Positions 38,410 to 49,184 of a stretch of 64,000 nucleotides of DNA are shown here, one piece after another; the first letter of the stretch is position 1, and the number at the start of each line of letters is the position of its first letter. Made by a program: the position numbers and the translations under genes. A model generated the notes under the pieces. That model saw nothing but the letters and a program-made list of their open reading frames with translations. It had not been told where the DNA came from and did not search any database. Source of the DNA: Cavia porcellus (lineage: Eukaryota > Chordata > Mammalia > Rodentia > Caviidae); the NCBI RefSeq assembly GCF_034190915.1, contig NW_026947485.1, positions 30,579,519 through 30,643,518 on the forward strand, in the 5' to 3' direction.

Positions 38410-38540
38410 ATTTTTTGTTTTGTTTTGTTTCGTTGAGGCAGGGTCTCACTACGTAGCCCAGACTGGCCTCAGCCTCATGGTCCTTCTCCTGCCTCAGCCT
38501 GCTAAGTGCTGGAATTATAAGCATGCTCCACCACGTCCAT
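38410..38540 (-). repeat. B1 (7SL-derived) SINE
   Basis: Plus-strand reading 'gttgaggcagggtctcacta' then 'cgtagcccagactggcctca', 'tcctgcctcagcctgctaag' and 'tgctggaattataagcatgc' with 'tccaccacg' is a textbook antisense B1; the T-rich tail (tgttttgttttgttt) is at the left. It marks a rodent genome. Confidence 0.9.
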
Positions 38541-38574
38541 GTTCTGGGGCTCATTTTGAAATCTCCTTTTTATG

Positions 38575-39215
38575 GTAGATATATATGTAATAAAATTTAC
38601 CATTTTAGCTATTTTGAGTGCACACTAAGTAACACTATGTGTATTTACAAAATTGGATGATCATCACCATTATCTATTTCCAAAATTCTTTCATTATCCT
38701 CCAAGGAAATTCTGTATCTATTAATAATAACTCCTCATTTCCTTCCCCTGGGCACTTTGGACTCATTGACTCTAAAGCCCTAAGTTTAAAGCCTCTAACC
38801 TTTCTGCTTCCAACAGGATCACTACTTTCTCCTTCCTTGCATATTTGACTTAAACACAGGTTTTAGTGTTTTGTTTTTGTGTTGGGCCCTGTGAACACAA
38901 CCATGGGATGCCTCTGGAGCAACAGGAGCCTCTGCGGCAAACAGAGGCAAGGTGCACCTCATGCTGAAGCACTGCTGACTTAGCATTTCTCCGTGTGCCT
39001 GTGGTTGGTCCAGCAACTCAACATGGTAGACTATGCATCACTTTTTCAAAATGATAATTTCCTATTCTTCTTAGTGGAATCATCTGAATTCAAGTTTAAA
39101 AATTATTCATTGCTACCTTCACAGCTAATAAAGGGAATATACACTGTATATCACATAGCATCCTGGGCTTGTCTGCATTTTTCTAAGCTTTATCTTAGGC
39201 CAAAATATTAAAAAG
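38575..39215 (-). mobile_element. old L1 3' end, antisense
   Basis: 'aatttaccattttagctatt', 'gatgatcatcaccattatct', 'atttccaaaattctttcatt', 'aactcctcatttccttcccc' and 'ttagtggaatcatctgaatt' follow the antisense order of old mammalian L1M 3' sequence. Confidence 0.6.
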
Positions 39216-39439
39216 TTTTCTCTTAAAATTAAAGTGAAATCATGTCACCATATTAATAAACATTAAGAGTAGATAATACTTTTTCCTTTCCCACTTGTTT
39301 TTCTATTACATATACCCACCACTGTGTCACCATTTTTCGTTTGTTAAATTTAGAGTTTGGGAAGAACCAAAGAAGGTAGACAGGAGAGAACTAAAAGCTG
39401 GGATGGGAAGACCATTCTAATCACGGCCCTGAGACTAGA

Positions 39440-39885
39440 CACTATAGCAAAAGTTGACTGTATGAAGATTTAAAACTTCAATTTGGCAAAGTTCAAAGTC
39501 AAAAGGTCAACTGGAAAAAATCTGCAAAATAAATGATAGGAAAAAAAGGTCCACTTCTTAAATACAGAAGGACCTCTTAAAAATTAGATACACAAAAGGC
39601 AAACATCTTGGAGAGTAGATACCAGAGGGGAACATGCATGAAAAATGCTCAACTACTAATCAATGAGATGATGATTAAGCCAAAAGATGTGATTTTTAGC
39701 TTATTACACTTGCCACATATTCAATGATAAGGAATGTTCTTCTTGACCAAAGTGCAGAGATGGGATATTCTCAATGGCTGTCAGTTGGAGAGCCAATTGG
39801 TGCTACTATATGAGAGAGCATCAAGCAACACATAACAAAGTTTAAAATATAGCTGCTCCTTGCTTAAGCTGGTCTCATCTTTGTC
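39440..39885 (+). mobile_element. old L1 3' region, left half (interrupted)
   Basis: 'caaaagttgactgtatgaag', 'aaaggcaaacatcttggaga', 'tgcatgaaaaatgctcaact', 'actaatcaatgagatgatga' and 'gccaattggtgctactatat' resemble the late ORF2 of an old L1. The same element appears to resume at about 43012 after the SINE and provirus. Confidence 0.6.
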
Positions 39886-40017
39886 AGGCCTGGGTGTGTA
39901 CATCTATAGTTCCATCACTCTGGAAGGAGAAGCCAGGAGGATGCAAAGTTCAATCCCATCCTGAGCACCTAACAACTTAGTGAGTCTCTGTCTCAAAAAA
40001 GTGCTGGGGATATAGCT
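39886..40017 (+). repeat. B1-ID dimer SINE, left part (cut by provirus)
   Basis: 'ggcctgggtgtgtacatcta' then 'tagttccatcactctggaag', 'gagaagccaggaggatgc', 'acaacttagtgagtctctgt' and 'ctc' is a B1-like half. It is joined to the ID head 'gctggggatatagct', where the provirus interrupts. The ID half resumes at 42967 ('atagctcaaggcaaaaagcc', 'cagggtctatcc'). The dimer layout is that known from squirrel-related rodents. Confidence 0.8.
40012..40017 (+). repeat. proviral target-site duplication, left copy
   Basis: atagct, identical to 42967-42972. A 6-bp duplication is usual for class II (beta-like) retroviral integrases. Confidence 0.9.
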
Positions 40018-40500
40018 TGTCGATGTCCGCTCCCGGCCGGCAGGAAGGACACACGACAAAGTCTGGTAGTGGACAACCTTTTCTTTTTATTTTCCTTCTC
40101 CGTACAGCCTGCCCTGGGTTCTCCCAGCTGAAGCCTCCTCTGGTCCGCTCCCCGCGGCTCCTTTTGTGCTTCAGTCTGCCCCAAAGCCTCTACCGGTCCG
40201 CTCTCCGCGGCTCCTTTTGGGCTTTTACTTCTGGGCTTCTACCTGGCTTCTTCTTCCGCCCAGGGGTGGCACCGGTATATATACGGGTACAGTGTCCAAT
40301 CATGTTAAAGTAAGCAAGGCAAGCTGATTGGCTAACATCATCAGTTGCCAGGCAGACTATATTGTTGAGCGGGTTGTTTACGCGGTAAGCAGGAAACTAA
40401 CATATTCGATGGGAGGGGTAATCTACCTCAGGCTTTGCTCTTTACCACAGGCCGCACGTCCGCCGCGCAAGGCGAGCTATCACAGACGCGGCTCCCAACA
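40018..40500 (-). repeat. 3' LTR of the provirus
   Basis: 483 bp, same sequence as 42484-42966 by base-by-base reading. Minus-strand features in order: reversed CCAAT ('ATTGG') at about 40300, TATA-type 'TATATATA' at 40276-40283, poly(A) signal AATAAA at 40086-40091. This gives a conventional U3-R-U5 layout with a short R. A 30-bp segment (ggtccgctc.ccgcggctcc...) occurs twice, at 40142-40171 and 40195-40224. Confidence 0.95.
40086..40091 (-). terminator. LTR poly(A) signal
   Basis: AATAAA on the minus strand (tttatt on plus); the twin in the other LTR is at 42552-42557. Transcripts starting in the 5' LTR would end in this one. Confidence 0.8.
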
Positions 40501-40521
40501 TCTCCCCCTATTTTATTTTTT
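40501..40521 (-). other. polypurine tract
   Basis: On the minus strand 'aaaaataaaataggggga' plus 'ga' abuts the 3' LTR start TGTTGG. An A/G-only run with a single T interruption placed exactly here is the plus-strand primer site of a retrovirus. Confidence 0.85.
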
Positions 40522-41000
40522 ATGAATGTGCGCATCGTAGCCCTTCCTGGACTGGGTGCAGAGGCTTATGCCCTATGTGTAGGTCCACCGTAGGTCCTTG
40601 GCTTAGACCCTGGTTGGCCATGCCATGGTCTGCCAAGGCCCTGAGGCCCTCGTCCTTTTTCTAGGGCCAGGCACAAACTGGACGGAACCTGGATGCACAC
40701 AAGCTTGCACTCATTTCCTCTCCGTAAAGAAATCCCCTCGGAGAGAAATTTAGACCTGGGCAGCATCTAACAGTCCAGCGGCTTACGTGCAGGATGGGGT
40801 AGGGCCTGGCTTAGGTCGAGTCGTGCTGGGGAGGCACGCTCTTACCCGTCATTGACTCACCTACCCTGCTGTGTATTGTCACCTTATGGAGGAGAATGAG
40901 GGATGCCCGCCATATCTAGACTCGGTCGTGGGCCAATTGAGCAAGCCATGCATATGCCTGAGGATCTTCTTGTCCATTTCGGGCTACCGCTATTTCTATT
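40522..41000 (-). other. proviral 3' internal region without recognisable env
   Basis: Lies between the integrase scrap and the polypurine tract. The longest minus frame (40566-40766, 66 codons) shows no signal peptide, furin site, fusion peptide or transmembrane segment, so I do not call env. It may be degenerate env or noncoding 3' sequence. Confidence 0.5.
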
Positions 41001-41004
41001 CATC

Positions 41005-41215
41005 TTATTGGTTGGTCTGTGATGGATCTCCAGTAGGGCAGGTCTGATCTTCAGTCGAGGGCTTTGTTGCCCGTGTCAGTCTCTCCGGTATCCACAGTGG
41101 TTCTCGTCCCGGTTCCTGTGGGAAAACACAAACCGCGCCTCGGTTCCAGCTGACCACTGGATCCGGGCCCATCCACTGTCCTGTCATAGATAACCGCGCC
41201 TTTGGAGGCAGGCCT
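41005..41215 (-). pseudogene. pol: pol remnant: integrase C-terminal end
   Basis: The minus frame contains '[20 protein letters not shown]' then 'FPQ..' and 'WIPERLTRA', the SH3-like DNA-binding end of betaretroviral/IAP integrase ('LTGQWxGPDPVLxWGRGxVCVFPQ..PxWLPERLxR' pattern). About 60-70 residues survive to a natural-looking stop at 41005. The catalytic core, RNase H, reverse transcriptase and protease are gone. Upstream it meets the SINE tail at about 41228, so the deletion junction lies at or under the SINE. Cannot make an active enzyme. Confidence 0.8.
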
Positions 41216-41228
41216 TGGCTTACTCCCC

Positions 41229-41270
41229 CTTTTTGTTTTTTATTTTTTATTTTTTATTTTTATCTTTTTC

Positions 41271-41316
<46 letters not shown>

Positions 41317-41393
41317 TGGTACCAGGGATCGAACTGGCGATTGCCTGCTTACAAGGCAGGCGCTTATGCCGCTAAGCTAAATCCCCAGCTCCC
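41229..41393 (-). repeat. tRNA-derived SINE inside the provirus
   Basis: Minus strand: 'agctggggatttagcttagc' then 'ggcataagcgcctgccttgt', 'aagcaggcaatcgccagttc' and 'gatccctggtaccac', then an A-run of 43 (41272-41314 as T on plus) and an A-rich (aaaaat)n tail to about 41229. The D-, anticodon- and T-arm stems can all still form (gctt/aagc, gcctgc/gcaggc, ccag/ctgg). The 7-nt anticodon loop CTTGTAA would read TGT. Intact B box 'agttcgatccc'. The head resembles rodent ID elements, but the anticodon arm differs from the alanine-type ID consensus. No convincing target duplication flanks it. Confidence 0.85.
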
Positions 41394-42284
41394 ATTTCCT
41401 CGACCGGCGTTTTTCTCAGCCTGCTCGGCAGAGAACTCTGTGTACCAGGCTCGCCAATCCAGGTAACTGCCCGAGGGCAGACACGCCTTTGCCAGCTGAA
41501 TCCAGTCCGCGGGGGTGAGGGGCCCAGAAGACAGATTCTCCAGCATGGCAATGGTGTAAGGCGCAGTCGGCCCAAAGGTTGTAACTGCATTTTTAAGTTC
41601 TCTAATCTGCTTTATCTCAAAAGGCTCCCATACATTGCGTCCCTGGCCCATAGCTACTTGTACAGGAAATATCCCGTAGGGGCCACTATCTATCCCAGGT
41701 GGATGTACCTCATGAGACAAGCGTCCCCCCTGCCAAAGCCGCCTGTAAAAATACCGACCCGCCGGCGGCGGAGCATAAGACAGCGGCCGTGATTGGGCGG
41801 AAAATGGGGGCCCGTGCATCACTTCCTGTTCTGGCGAAAGGGGAGAGAGCTCCCAGGCGGCCGCCTCGTGGCGAGGAATCGCCTCCGGAAACGGCCCCCA
41901 AGGTGGGGCGGAAGGCTTCGCCTCCCTCTCGCGCCGGGGAGCGCTCAGGAGCTCTCTACTCCTCCGCAGACCAGGTTGAGCAGAGCGCAATTCGCGGGGC
42001 AACGCTGGAAAAGAACCCTGCGACTCCTTATTGAGCGATTTAGGCTCCTGACAGCTGGTCTCTTTGGCCTCCTTGCCATTCAACTTTCCCTCGTCCTCGG
42101 AGTCAGACGACTCCGAGGCTAGAGCCCCGTCCTCCTCCTTAGCATCCTTGTTCCCCTTGACGGACCCCTCTCGGGAGCTCCCTGACTGGGCCTGCTCAGA
42201 TACCCTGCGTACTTTTGTAAGCTCTTGAGAGCTTTCTCCACAACCACCCTCGCTCTTAGTGTTGCTACCTAACATGTTTCCCAT
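41364..42284 (-). pseudogene. gag: truncated gag (N-terminal region to early capsid)
   Basis: 306-codon minus-strand frame. The start at 42284 has a good Kozak context (aagATGg), and MGNMLGS fits N-myristoylation. Residues 8-90 are Ser/Glu/Lys-rich with an acidic cluster SESSDSEDEG (about 57-66), and there is little sign of a folded helical matrix domain. About 100-185 is Pro/Arg-rich with a 'SYAPPPAG' stretch (169-176). From about 204, 'YGIFPVQVAM' and 'WEPFEIKQIRELKNAV', then 'YGP'-like 'FGPTAPYT' and 'LTPADWIQLAKACL', match the N-terminal capsid domain of betaretroviral Gag. The viral reading ends near residue 297; the last residues (about 298-306) come from the SINE, whose sequence supplies the stop. 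Nucleocapsid and most of capsid are missing. Confidence 0.88.
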
Positions 42285-42297
42285 CTTTTAATATGTT

Positions 42298-42304
42298 ACT
42301 CACC
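42298..42304 (-). promoter_or_regulatory. candidate major splice donor in the leader
   Basis: GGTGAGT on the minus strand, 14 nt upstream of the gag ATG. Position and sequence suit a retroviral leader donor; use is unproven. Confidence 0.55.
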
Positions 42305-42462
42305 GAGTGAGGCCCAAGGAATCCGCCACTTACGCGTGAGCCTGAGGGGAGTCTAAAAGCCCTGTAGGTGCGCGCCACCCAGAGCCCAGGCTTATCCCCA
42401 ACTCACCTGTCTCGCAGCTCTGTACTGGAGCGTTGTCCGCTGTCACGTCTCGGGGGTGATCA

Positions 42463-42481
42463 GTCCCCGGGCGGGCCTCCA
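42463..42481 (-). other. candidate primer binding site
   Basis: Minus strand TGGAGGCCCGCCCGGGGAC begins two bases after the 5' LTR. It starts TGG, as a PBS must. The first nine bases match the complement of the 3' end of threonine tRNA (TGGAGGCCC...); the rest diverges. It does not look like the usual lysine (TGGCGCCC) or phenylalanine (TGGTGCC) sites of beta/IAP elements. Confidence 0.6.
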
Positions 42482-42483
42482 AA

Positions 42484-42966
42484 TGTCGATGTCCGCTCCC
42501 GGCCGGCAGGAAGGACACACGACAAAGTCTGGTAGTGGACAACCTTTTCTTTTTATTTTCCTTCTCCGTACAGCCTGCCCTGGGTTCTCCCAGCTGAAGC
42601 CTCCTCTGGTCCGCTCCCCGCGGCTCCTTTTGTGCTTCAGTCTGCCCCAAAGCCTCTACCGGTCCGCTCTCCGCGGCTCCTTTTGGGCTTTTACTTCTGG
42701 GCTTCTACCTGGCTTCTTCTTCCGCCCAGGGGTGGCACCGGTATATATACGGGTACAGTGTCCAATCATGTTAAAGTAAGCAAGGCAAGCTGATTGGCTA
42801 ACATCATCAGTTGCCAGGCAGACTATATTGTTGAGCGGGTTGTTTACGCGGTAAGCAGGAAACTAACATATTCGATGGGAGGGGTAATCTACCTCAGGCT
42901 TTGCTCTTTACCACAGGCCGCACGTCCGCCGCGCAAGGCGAGCTATCACAGACGCGGCTCCCAACA
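42484..42966 (-). repeat. 5' LTR of the provirus
   Basis: 483 bp, apparently identical to 40018-40500. As the 5' LTR on the minus strand it carries the promoter: reversed CCAAT ('ATTGG'), TATATATA at 42742-42749, then the AATAAA of R at 42552-42557. Confidence 0.95.
42742..42749 (-). promoter_or_regulatory. 5' LTR TATA box
   Basis: TATATATA with 'ATTGG' about 20 bp upstream on the minus strand; would drive leftward transcription through the provirus. Confidence 0.75.
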
Positions 42967-42972
42967 ATAGCT
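42967..42972 (+). repeat. proviral target-site duplication, right copy
   Basis: atagct, as at 40012-40017. Confidence 0.9.
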
Positions 42973-43011
42973 CAAGGCAAAAAGCCCAGGGTCTATCCTT
43001 GATAAGAGAAG
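42967..43011 (+). repeat. B1-ID dimer SINE, right part
   Basis: 'atagctcaaggcaaaaagcc' + 'cagggtctatccttgataag' + 'agaa' continues the ID half cut at 40017. Confidence 0.75.
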
Positions 43012-43760
43012 AGAGGAGAGATACACACACCTCAATAAACCCAGTGTAAGATGCATTCAAGAAAGTGAATTTAAAGCACTTAACCTAGTGAATACCACAT
43101 CTGAACAACATCACACACTGTGTGGTACCAATTGCTTACCCGTGTACTTTTATGGCTGATTGACAACTAACCAGGGAAACATCCAAGGAGAAAATTGGAA
43201 ATATAGTTTCTATGAGTGTGTGTCACTTTTGTATCTTCCTAAAGTCAAAAAAATCACATCAATTATTAAAAGTCAAAGACTATATGCCTGTGGCCCAGTG
43301 ATGCCATTTCTAGGCAAAGTAGTCACACATGTTATATACACAAGCAGAGACAGTTGCCCATTGTGGCACTGATTATAATGGCAAAAAGTGAAAATTATAT
43401 GAATATTCATTAATCGTGAATTGATGAACTAAACCAAACAATGGAAACTTGCATAATCATAAGAAAGAATAATGTAGTTTTATTGTATTCCCATGGACAG
43501 ATGTGCACAATAAATTGTAGAGTGGAAAGGCAGCGTGAAAATAGAATATGTAGTTTAATCACATCCATACAATTTATACTTGTAGGTCCAACACAATTTC
43601 TGGATGTACATCCTTCAAACTATTAATAGTGGTTACCTCTGGATAAGATCATCAGGAAAATTTTATTTTCTACCTTCTACACTTCTACATTACTTGAGGA
43701 TTTTACAACTACATATTACTTTTACAATCTACGGAGACAATAAAATTTTTCTATAAAAAA
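43012..43760 (+). mobile_element. old L1 3' region, right half
   Basis: 'cccagtgatgccatttctag' then 'gcactgattataatggcaaa', 'caaacaatggaaacttgcat', 'aatcacatccatacaattta' and 'gtggttacctctggataaga' follow the last part of L1 ORF2/3' UTR and fit the segment at 39440-39885 as one broken element, ending at about 'caataaaatttttctataaa'. Confidence 0.65.
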
Positions 43761-45735
43761 TAAGAGATCCATAAAGAGGCTTCTTTGGCTATGGAAGGAG
43801 AGCTTATATTTCCTTCTCATATTTATGTACCTGGACTATTGCATTGAGAGAAATAGTCGAGTTCTAGAGATCCAATGGTCTGGGTGATGATTCTTAGTTG
43901 CCTTTACCTTTGTCTTCCTAGGAGATGATCAACTGGTGTCAGGAGATGTCCCTGGACATCCATGTCAGAACCTCTGCCTTCTTCACCATTGCTGATGTGT
44001 CTTCTCAATGGGGATAAGGAGGCCAACCCCACAATCCACAGCCCTCTGCATCACAATCATCTGGCCAGTTACTGGCTCTCCAGACCACAATCCCCTGTAC
44101 TGACTGGGCTGTGACTTGCCTGGGTCACCTATGATGGCCAGGATCCTGCTCTGCAGGACCCTCTGTTTTCATTAAACAGATTTGCTGTATCTCTCAAGTG
44201 GCACGAATTAGCCTAGTAATGAATACAAATCCCAGCAGATTGACTCCTGAGAGACATCGTGTTTTCTACCGTTAGATATGATGGATGATTCTGGAGGTAG
44301 GTTTGGAAGACACCTTCCTTAATTGCTAGCTGTGTTGCTTCAGTCAAAAAACTTATCTGAACCTTAGTTCTCCCAGAAAACAGAAGGGATGATACCTTTC
44401 ACTGAGAGTTGTCCGGATTGAGTGAAATAAATAGGTAATGGATTTGACCCAGGGTTAGTGCTCACAAATAATAGTGTGGTTTTTCTCCCCTCAGATTTTG
44501 TCATAGTATTAATTAGCCACAGAAGCCCTGAAAATAGATAGTTTTGCTAAACAGCACAATGTCCCAGTGTGCTTTTGTTTATACTGCAGTCTGTATAAGT
44601 GCTAAGCGAGGTCACGTCCTGAAAGTATTTTAAAGATGGAGGAGATGAAAGGGTACAAAGCTTTCTGTTTTTCTGACTCTGCTCATCATAGTTATGATTC
44701 AAATAACGTTGTATGACTTTCTAGGTTTTAAGCATTCCGTATCATTAAATATGAGGAGAATGGGCTGATCAATTAAGTTTAAAAGCTCCTGAGATTCTTA
44801 AGAATCATTTACATCAGGTTCTTATAAGTGCCCTAAAAAGATGAGAATAACCTTCTACTTCAGCAGTACATGAGTTAAACATGTGGTTAATGATGGTATA
44901 AAAAGAGGTGGTGTGTGAAATACCAGTTCATGCAAGATGATGCTCAATATTAATTTATGTGATATCAATAATGTTTTAGTCTAAATGAACCTCCCTATAT
45001 ATGAAACATTCCTAATTATTGTTAAACCGTTACTTTCCACTTACCATTGATCTTCAGGAAATGACTAGATTTTTTGGAGTGTGCTGACACAGCACTGTTC
45101 TCTGGGTCATTATTCAGAGCAAGTGTCAATCTCTTTCACTTAATCCTAAAGCAGAGGGGGAAAAAGATTGAGTAGTTTTTCCTTTAATCAAGTCTGTCTT
45201 TCAAAAAAAACACATTAAGATAAGTGTGACTTTTATAGGGATGTTAACACTGTAATACTCTGTGGGATAGATAAAGCTTTTGATTTTCAGCCAGATTCAG
45301 GAGCAGACAATGCATTTTATAGGAATAATTCCCTATGACAATAGGTCAAGTCATCAGTAACTGATGATCATCCACTGAGGTCCCCAACCTTGAGCCAAGT
45401 GACCTACTTGTCCTTTGCTGAACAATATTTTGGAGTTGCCATGCACTCCCAATTCCAATGTACAAACATGGCATTTTCAAATTGCACCTGTGAGGATTTT
45501 AAGAAGTGATTCTTGAAACCCTAAAACATTCAAGAGTCAAATAATTGCACAACTTCTAGTTTAAAAGTGCGTTTGTATGTCAAGTCTAGAAGGACAAATT
45601 GCAATGACACTGACTAGAATGTCTGCCTGCATAAACTGCTCTATTTCCCACAGTCTCAGCACAGATTACTTACCTAAAGGCAGTGCCTTCCAACACACGT
45701 AGTTTATATGAAGACAGTGAGTTTGAGAACTAACT
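43761..45735. other. unique noncoding stretch with a MIR-like piece at 44330-44420
   Basis: 'gttgcttcagtcaaaaaact' then 'tatctgaaccttagttctcc' and 'cagaagggatgatacctttc' is a weak MIR core. No gene recognised elsewhere. Confidence 0.4.
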
Positions 45736-45739
45736 GGAG

Positions 45740-46110
45740 TGATTCTTCTGTTCTACAGAACTTCAATATTACATCTAATATGCAATTTAATATAACTAAC
45801 ATGTTCTGAGTACGTTCTAAATGCCAAGCACATTGCTAAACATTTTATGTGAATTGTGTTTTTTTTTTTCAATTCTCCCCAAACCTTGTGAGGTATAATA
45901 GTAGAATCTAAAACTTCTTTTAGTAGGTACTATGTGGTTTAAATATGTTAGATCTTATGACTTCTTGCAGCTTTGCAATAGTCTACAAAGTAAATGTTGA
46001 TATTTCTCTATTTTACAGGTGAAAAATCTGAAGGTCAGAGAGGTTAAAGAACTGATCTTGGCTAAATGCTTGGTAAATGACAAAGATGAGGCTGTCCATC
46101 TTGCACTCTG
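45740..46110 (+). repeat. MIR SINE pieces (two parts)
   Basis: 'ctgagtacgttctaaatgcc' with 'aagcacattgctaaacattt' (45808-45844) and 'tctattttacaggtgaaaaa' with 'tctgaaggtcagagaggtta' and 'aagaactgat' (46005-46054) are the 5' and core parts of MIR, with an interrupted middle. Confidence 0.6.
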
Positions 46111-46114
46111 ACCA

Positions 46115-47255
46115 TGTATTTGGAGACATGGTGGATTATAGTCAGGGAGTTACATGACTTTTGACCACGTTGCAAACTGAAAAGGCAATAAAAAATGCCT
46201 CCAAAGATATTAAAAAGTTTTTTTTCCTTTCTTCTAGACTCAATCTATTGACATTATGGTGTGTTTCATTTGCTGTTTAATGTCACTTAATAAAAATTAA
46301 AATGCTGAATTACAAACATTTTTTTGCCATTCACCTTTATGAGGAACAATGAAAGTTTTAATAGTGAATATAAGAGCAGCTACCTTGTATGTGAAGTCAC
46401 TCAAATCACACAATTTGCATTTCATAGCTGAAATGTGCATATCTATTTTGTGTTTCCTAAAACAGAGGATGCTCTCCATAAAGAAGAATTCAGTCCTCTT
46501 TGTAGCATACATTCTGCCCACTCTCTGCTTTTTGCTTACTTGTGGGAAGGATAGAGGGCAAAGGACCTACAGGCTGCCCTGTCTTTTTCCTTCTTTGTCA
46601 TGTTTTTTGGTGTTTGTGTTTGTCTAATAAGCTCTAATACATAAACAGAGTAGCAAAGAATGACAGGCACACATTGTGCATGAATCTCCTTGTTCAGCCA
46701 TATGCTCTGCTTTTCATGGGGTTTCATTTCACAGAGCATGAATTCCAAAGTAAAATTATTAAGGACATCAAGACTGTGACGGCAGAGCCGTAAGTCAAGT
46801 TTGGGTCTTTTGAGCAGAAGTCTTCTGTGAGGTCTACACTGGCAGTCCCTGAAGCCCGAGATGTCAAAGATATTCTCTATTCCTCTGCATTTCAAATCCT
46901 AAGGTTGACTTGGTTCAGAACTCCCATGGCATGGGCTACCTGCTGACAGGCACCAGAATAGGTGTCAGTGATGTAGGGTGGTCCTGGGCACAACACTCAA
47001 TCTTCACTAAGAGTCAATTTCCTTACTGCTAAATAAGAAGAGTCTGTTGGGAACACTAACAGAAAATGCACACAAAGCCTTTAGCTCAAGGCTTGCACAC
47101 AGAAAATGTGTGGTAAATACTAGTTAGATATAAAGGATTCTGGTGAACATTCATCTTATCTAGAAAGCATAGAAATTTTCCGGTGGGGATATAGTTTGGA
47201 TCATGAAGTGGGCTTCGGTAGCATCTGTCCTAACACCATTGTTACCCTAGTTAAG
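46115..47255. other. unique noncoding stretch
   Basis: No gene recognised. Overlapping antisense frames at 46297-46895 (up to 119 codons, minus) have no domain. A weak MIR core may lie at 46985-47040. Confidence 0.4.
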
Positions 47256-47475
47256 AAAAGCCTCATATAAGTCAGGCATGGTGGCTCCTACCTGTATGCA
47301 ATCTCAGCACTCTGGGAGGCAGAGGCAGGACAATGGCAAATTTGAATTAATCCAAGCAATTTAGCAACTTGGTAAGAACTTGTCTCTCAAAAGAAAAAGA
47401 GCTGGGGATGTAGCTCAGGGCAAAGTTAATGGGTTGAATCCCCCCATCAAAAAAGAAAAAAAAAGCCTCAAATTA
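47256..47475 (+). repeat. B1-ID dimer SINE with target duplication
   Basis: Body 47271-47460: 'gtcaggcatggtggctccta', 'cagcactctgggaggcagag', 'gcaggacaatggc' (B1 half), 'agcaacttggtaagaacttg' bridge, 'gagctggggatgtagctcag' (ID half) and an A-rich tail. Flanked by near-identical 15-mers, aaaagcctcatataa (47256-47270) and aaaagcctcaaatta (47461-47475). Confidence 0.88.

Positions 47476-49184
<1,709 letters not shown>

Larger units (their letters stand above)
40018..42966 (-). mobile_element. young, internally deleted class II (IAP/betaretrovirus-like) provirus
   Basis: 2949-bp minus-strand provirus. Both 483-bp LTRs run TG...CA and look identical, with a 6-bp target duplication outside. On the coding strand each LTR begins TGTTGGGAGCCGCG, the opening known from IAP-type LTRs. 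Order 5' to 3' on the minus strand: LTR, a PBS-like 18-mer after a 2-nt spacer, a leader with splice donor, gag start, a tRNA-SINE, a short integrase-end scrap of pol, a noncoding segment, a polypurine tract and the LTR. Most of gag, pro and pol and all recognisable env are absent. It is therefore non-autonomous: it could only have moved with proteins from a relative, or was deleted after insertion. Confidence 0.93.

Noticed and set aside
40017..40313. 98-codon plus frame, repeated in the other LTR at 42456-42779
   Set aside because: It is the antisense of the LTR; it appears twice only because the LTRs are identical.
40566..40766. possible env fragment in the provirus
   Set aside because: No signal peptide, cleavage site, fusion peptide or membrane anchor visible; position alone is not enough.
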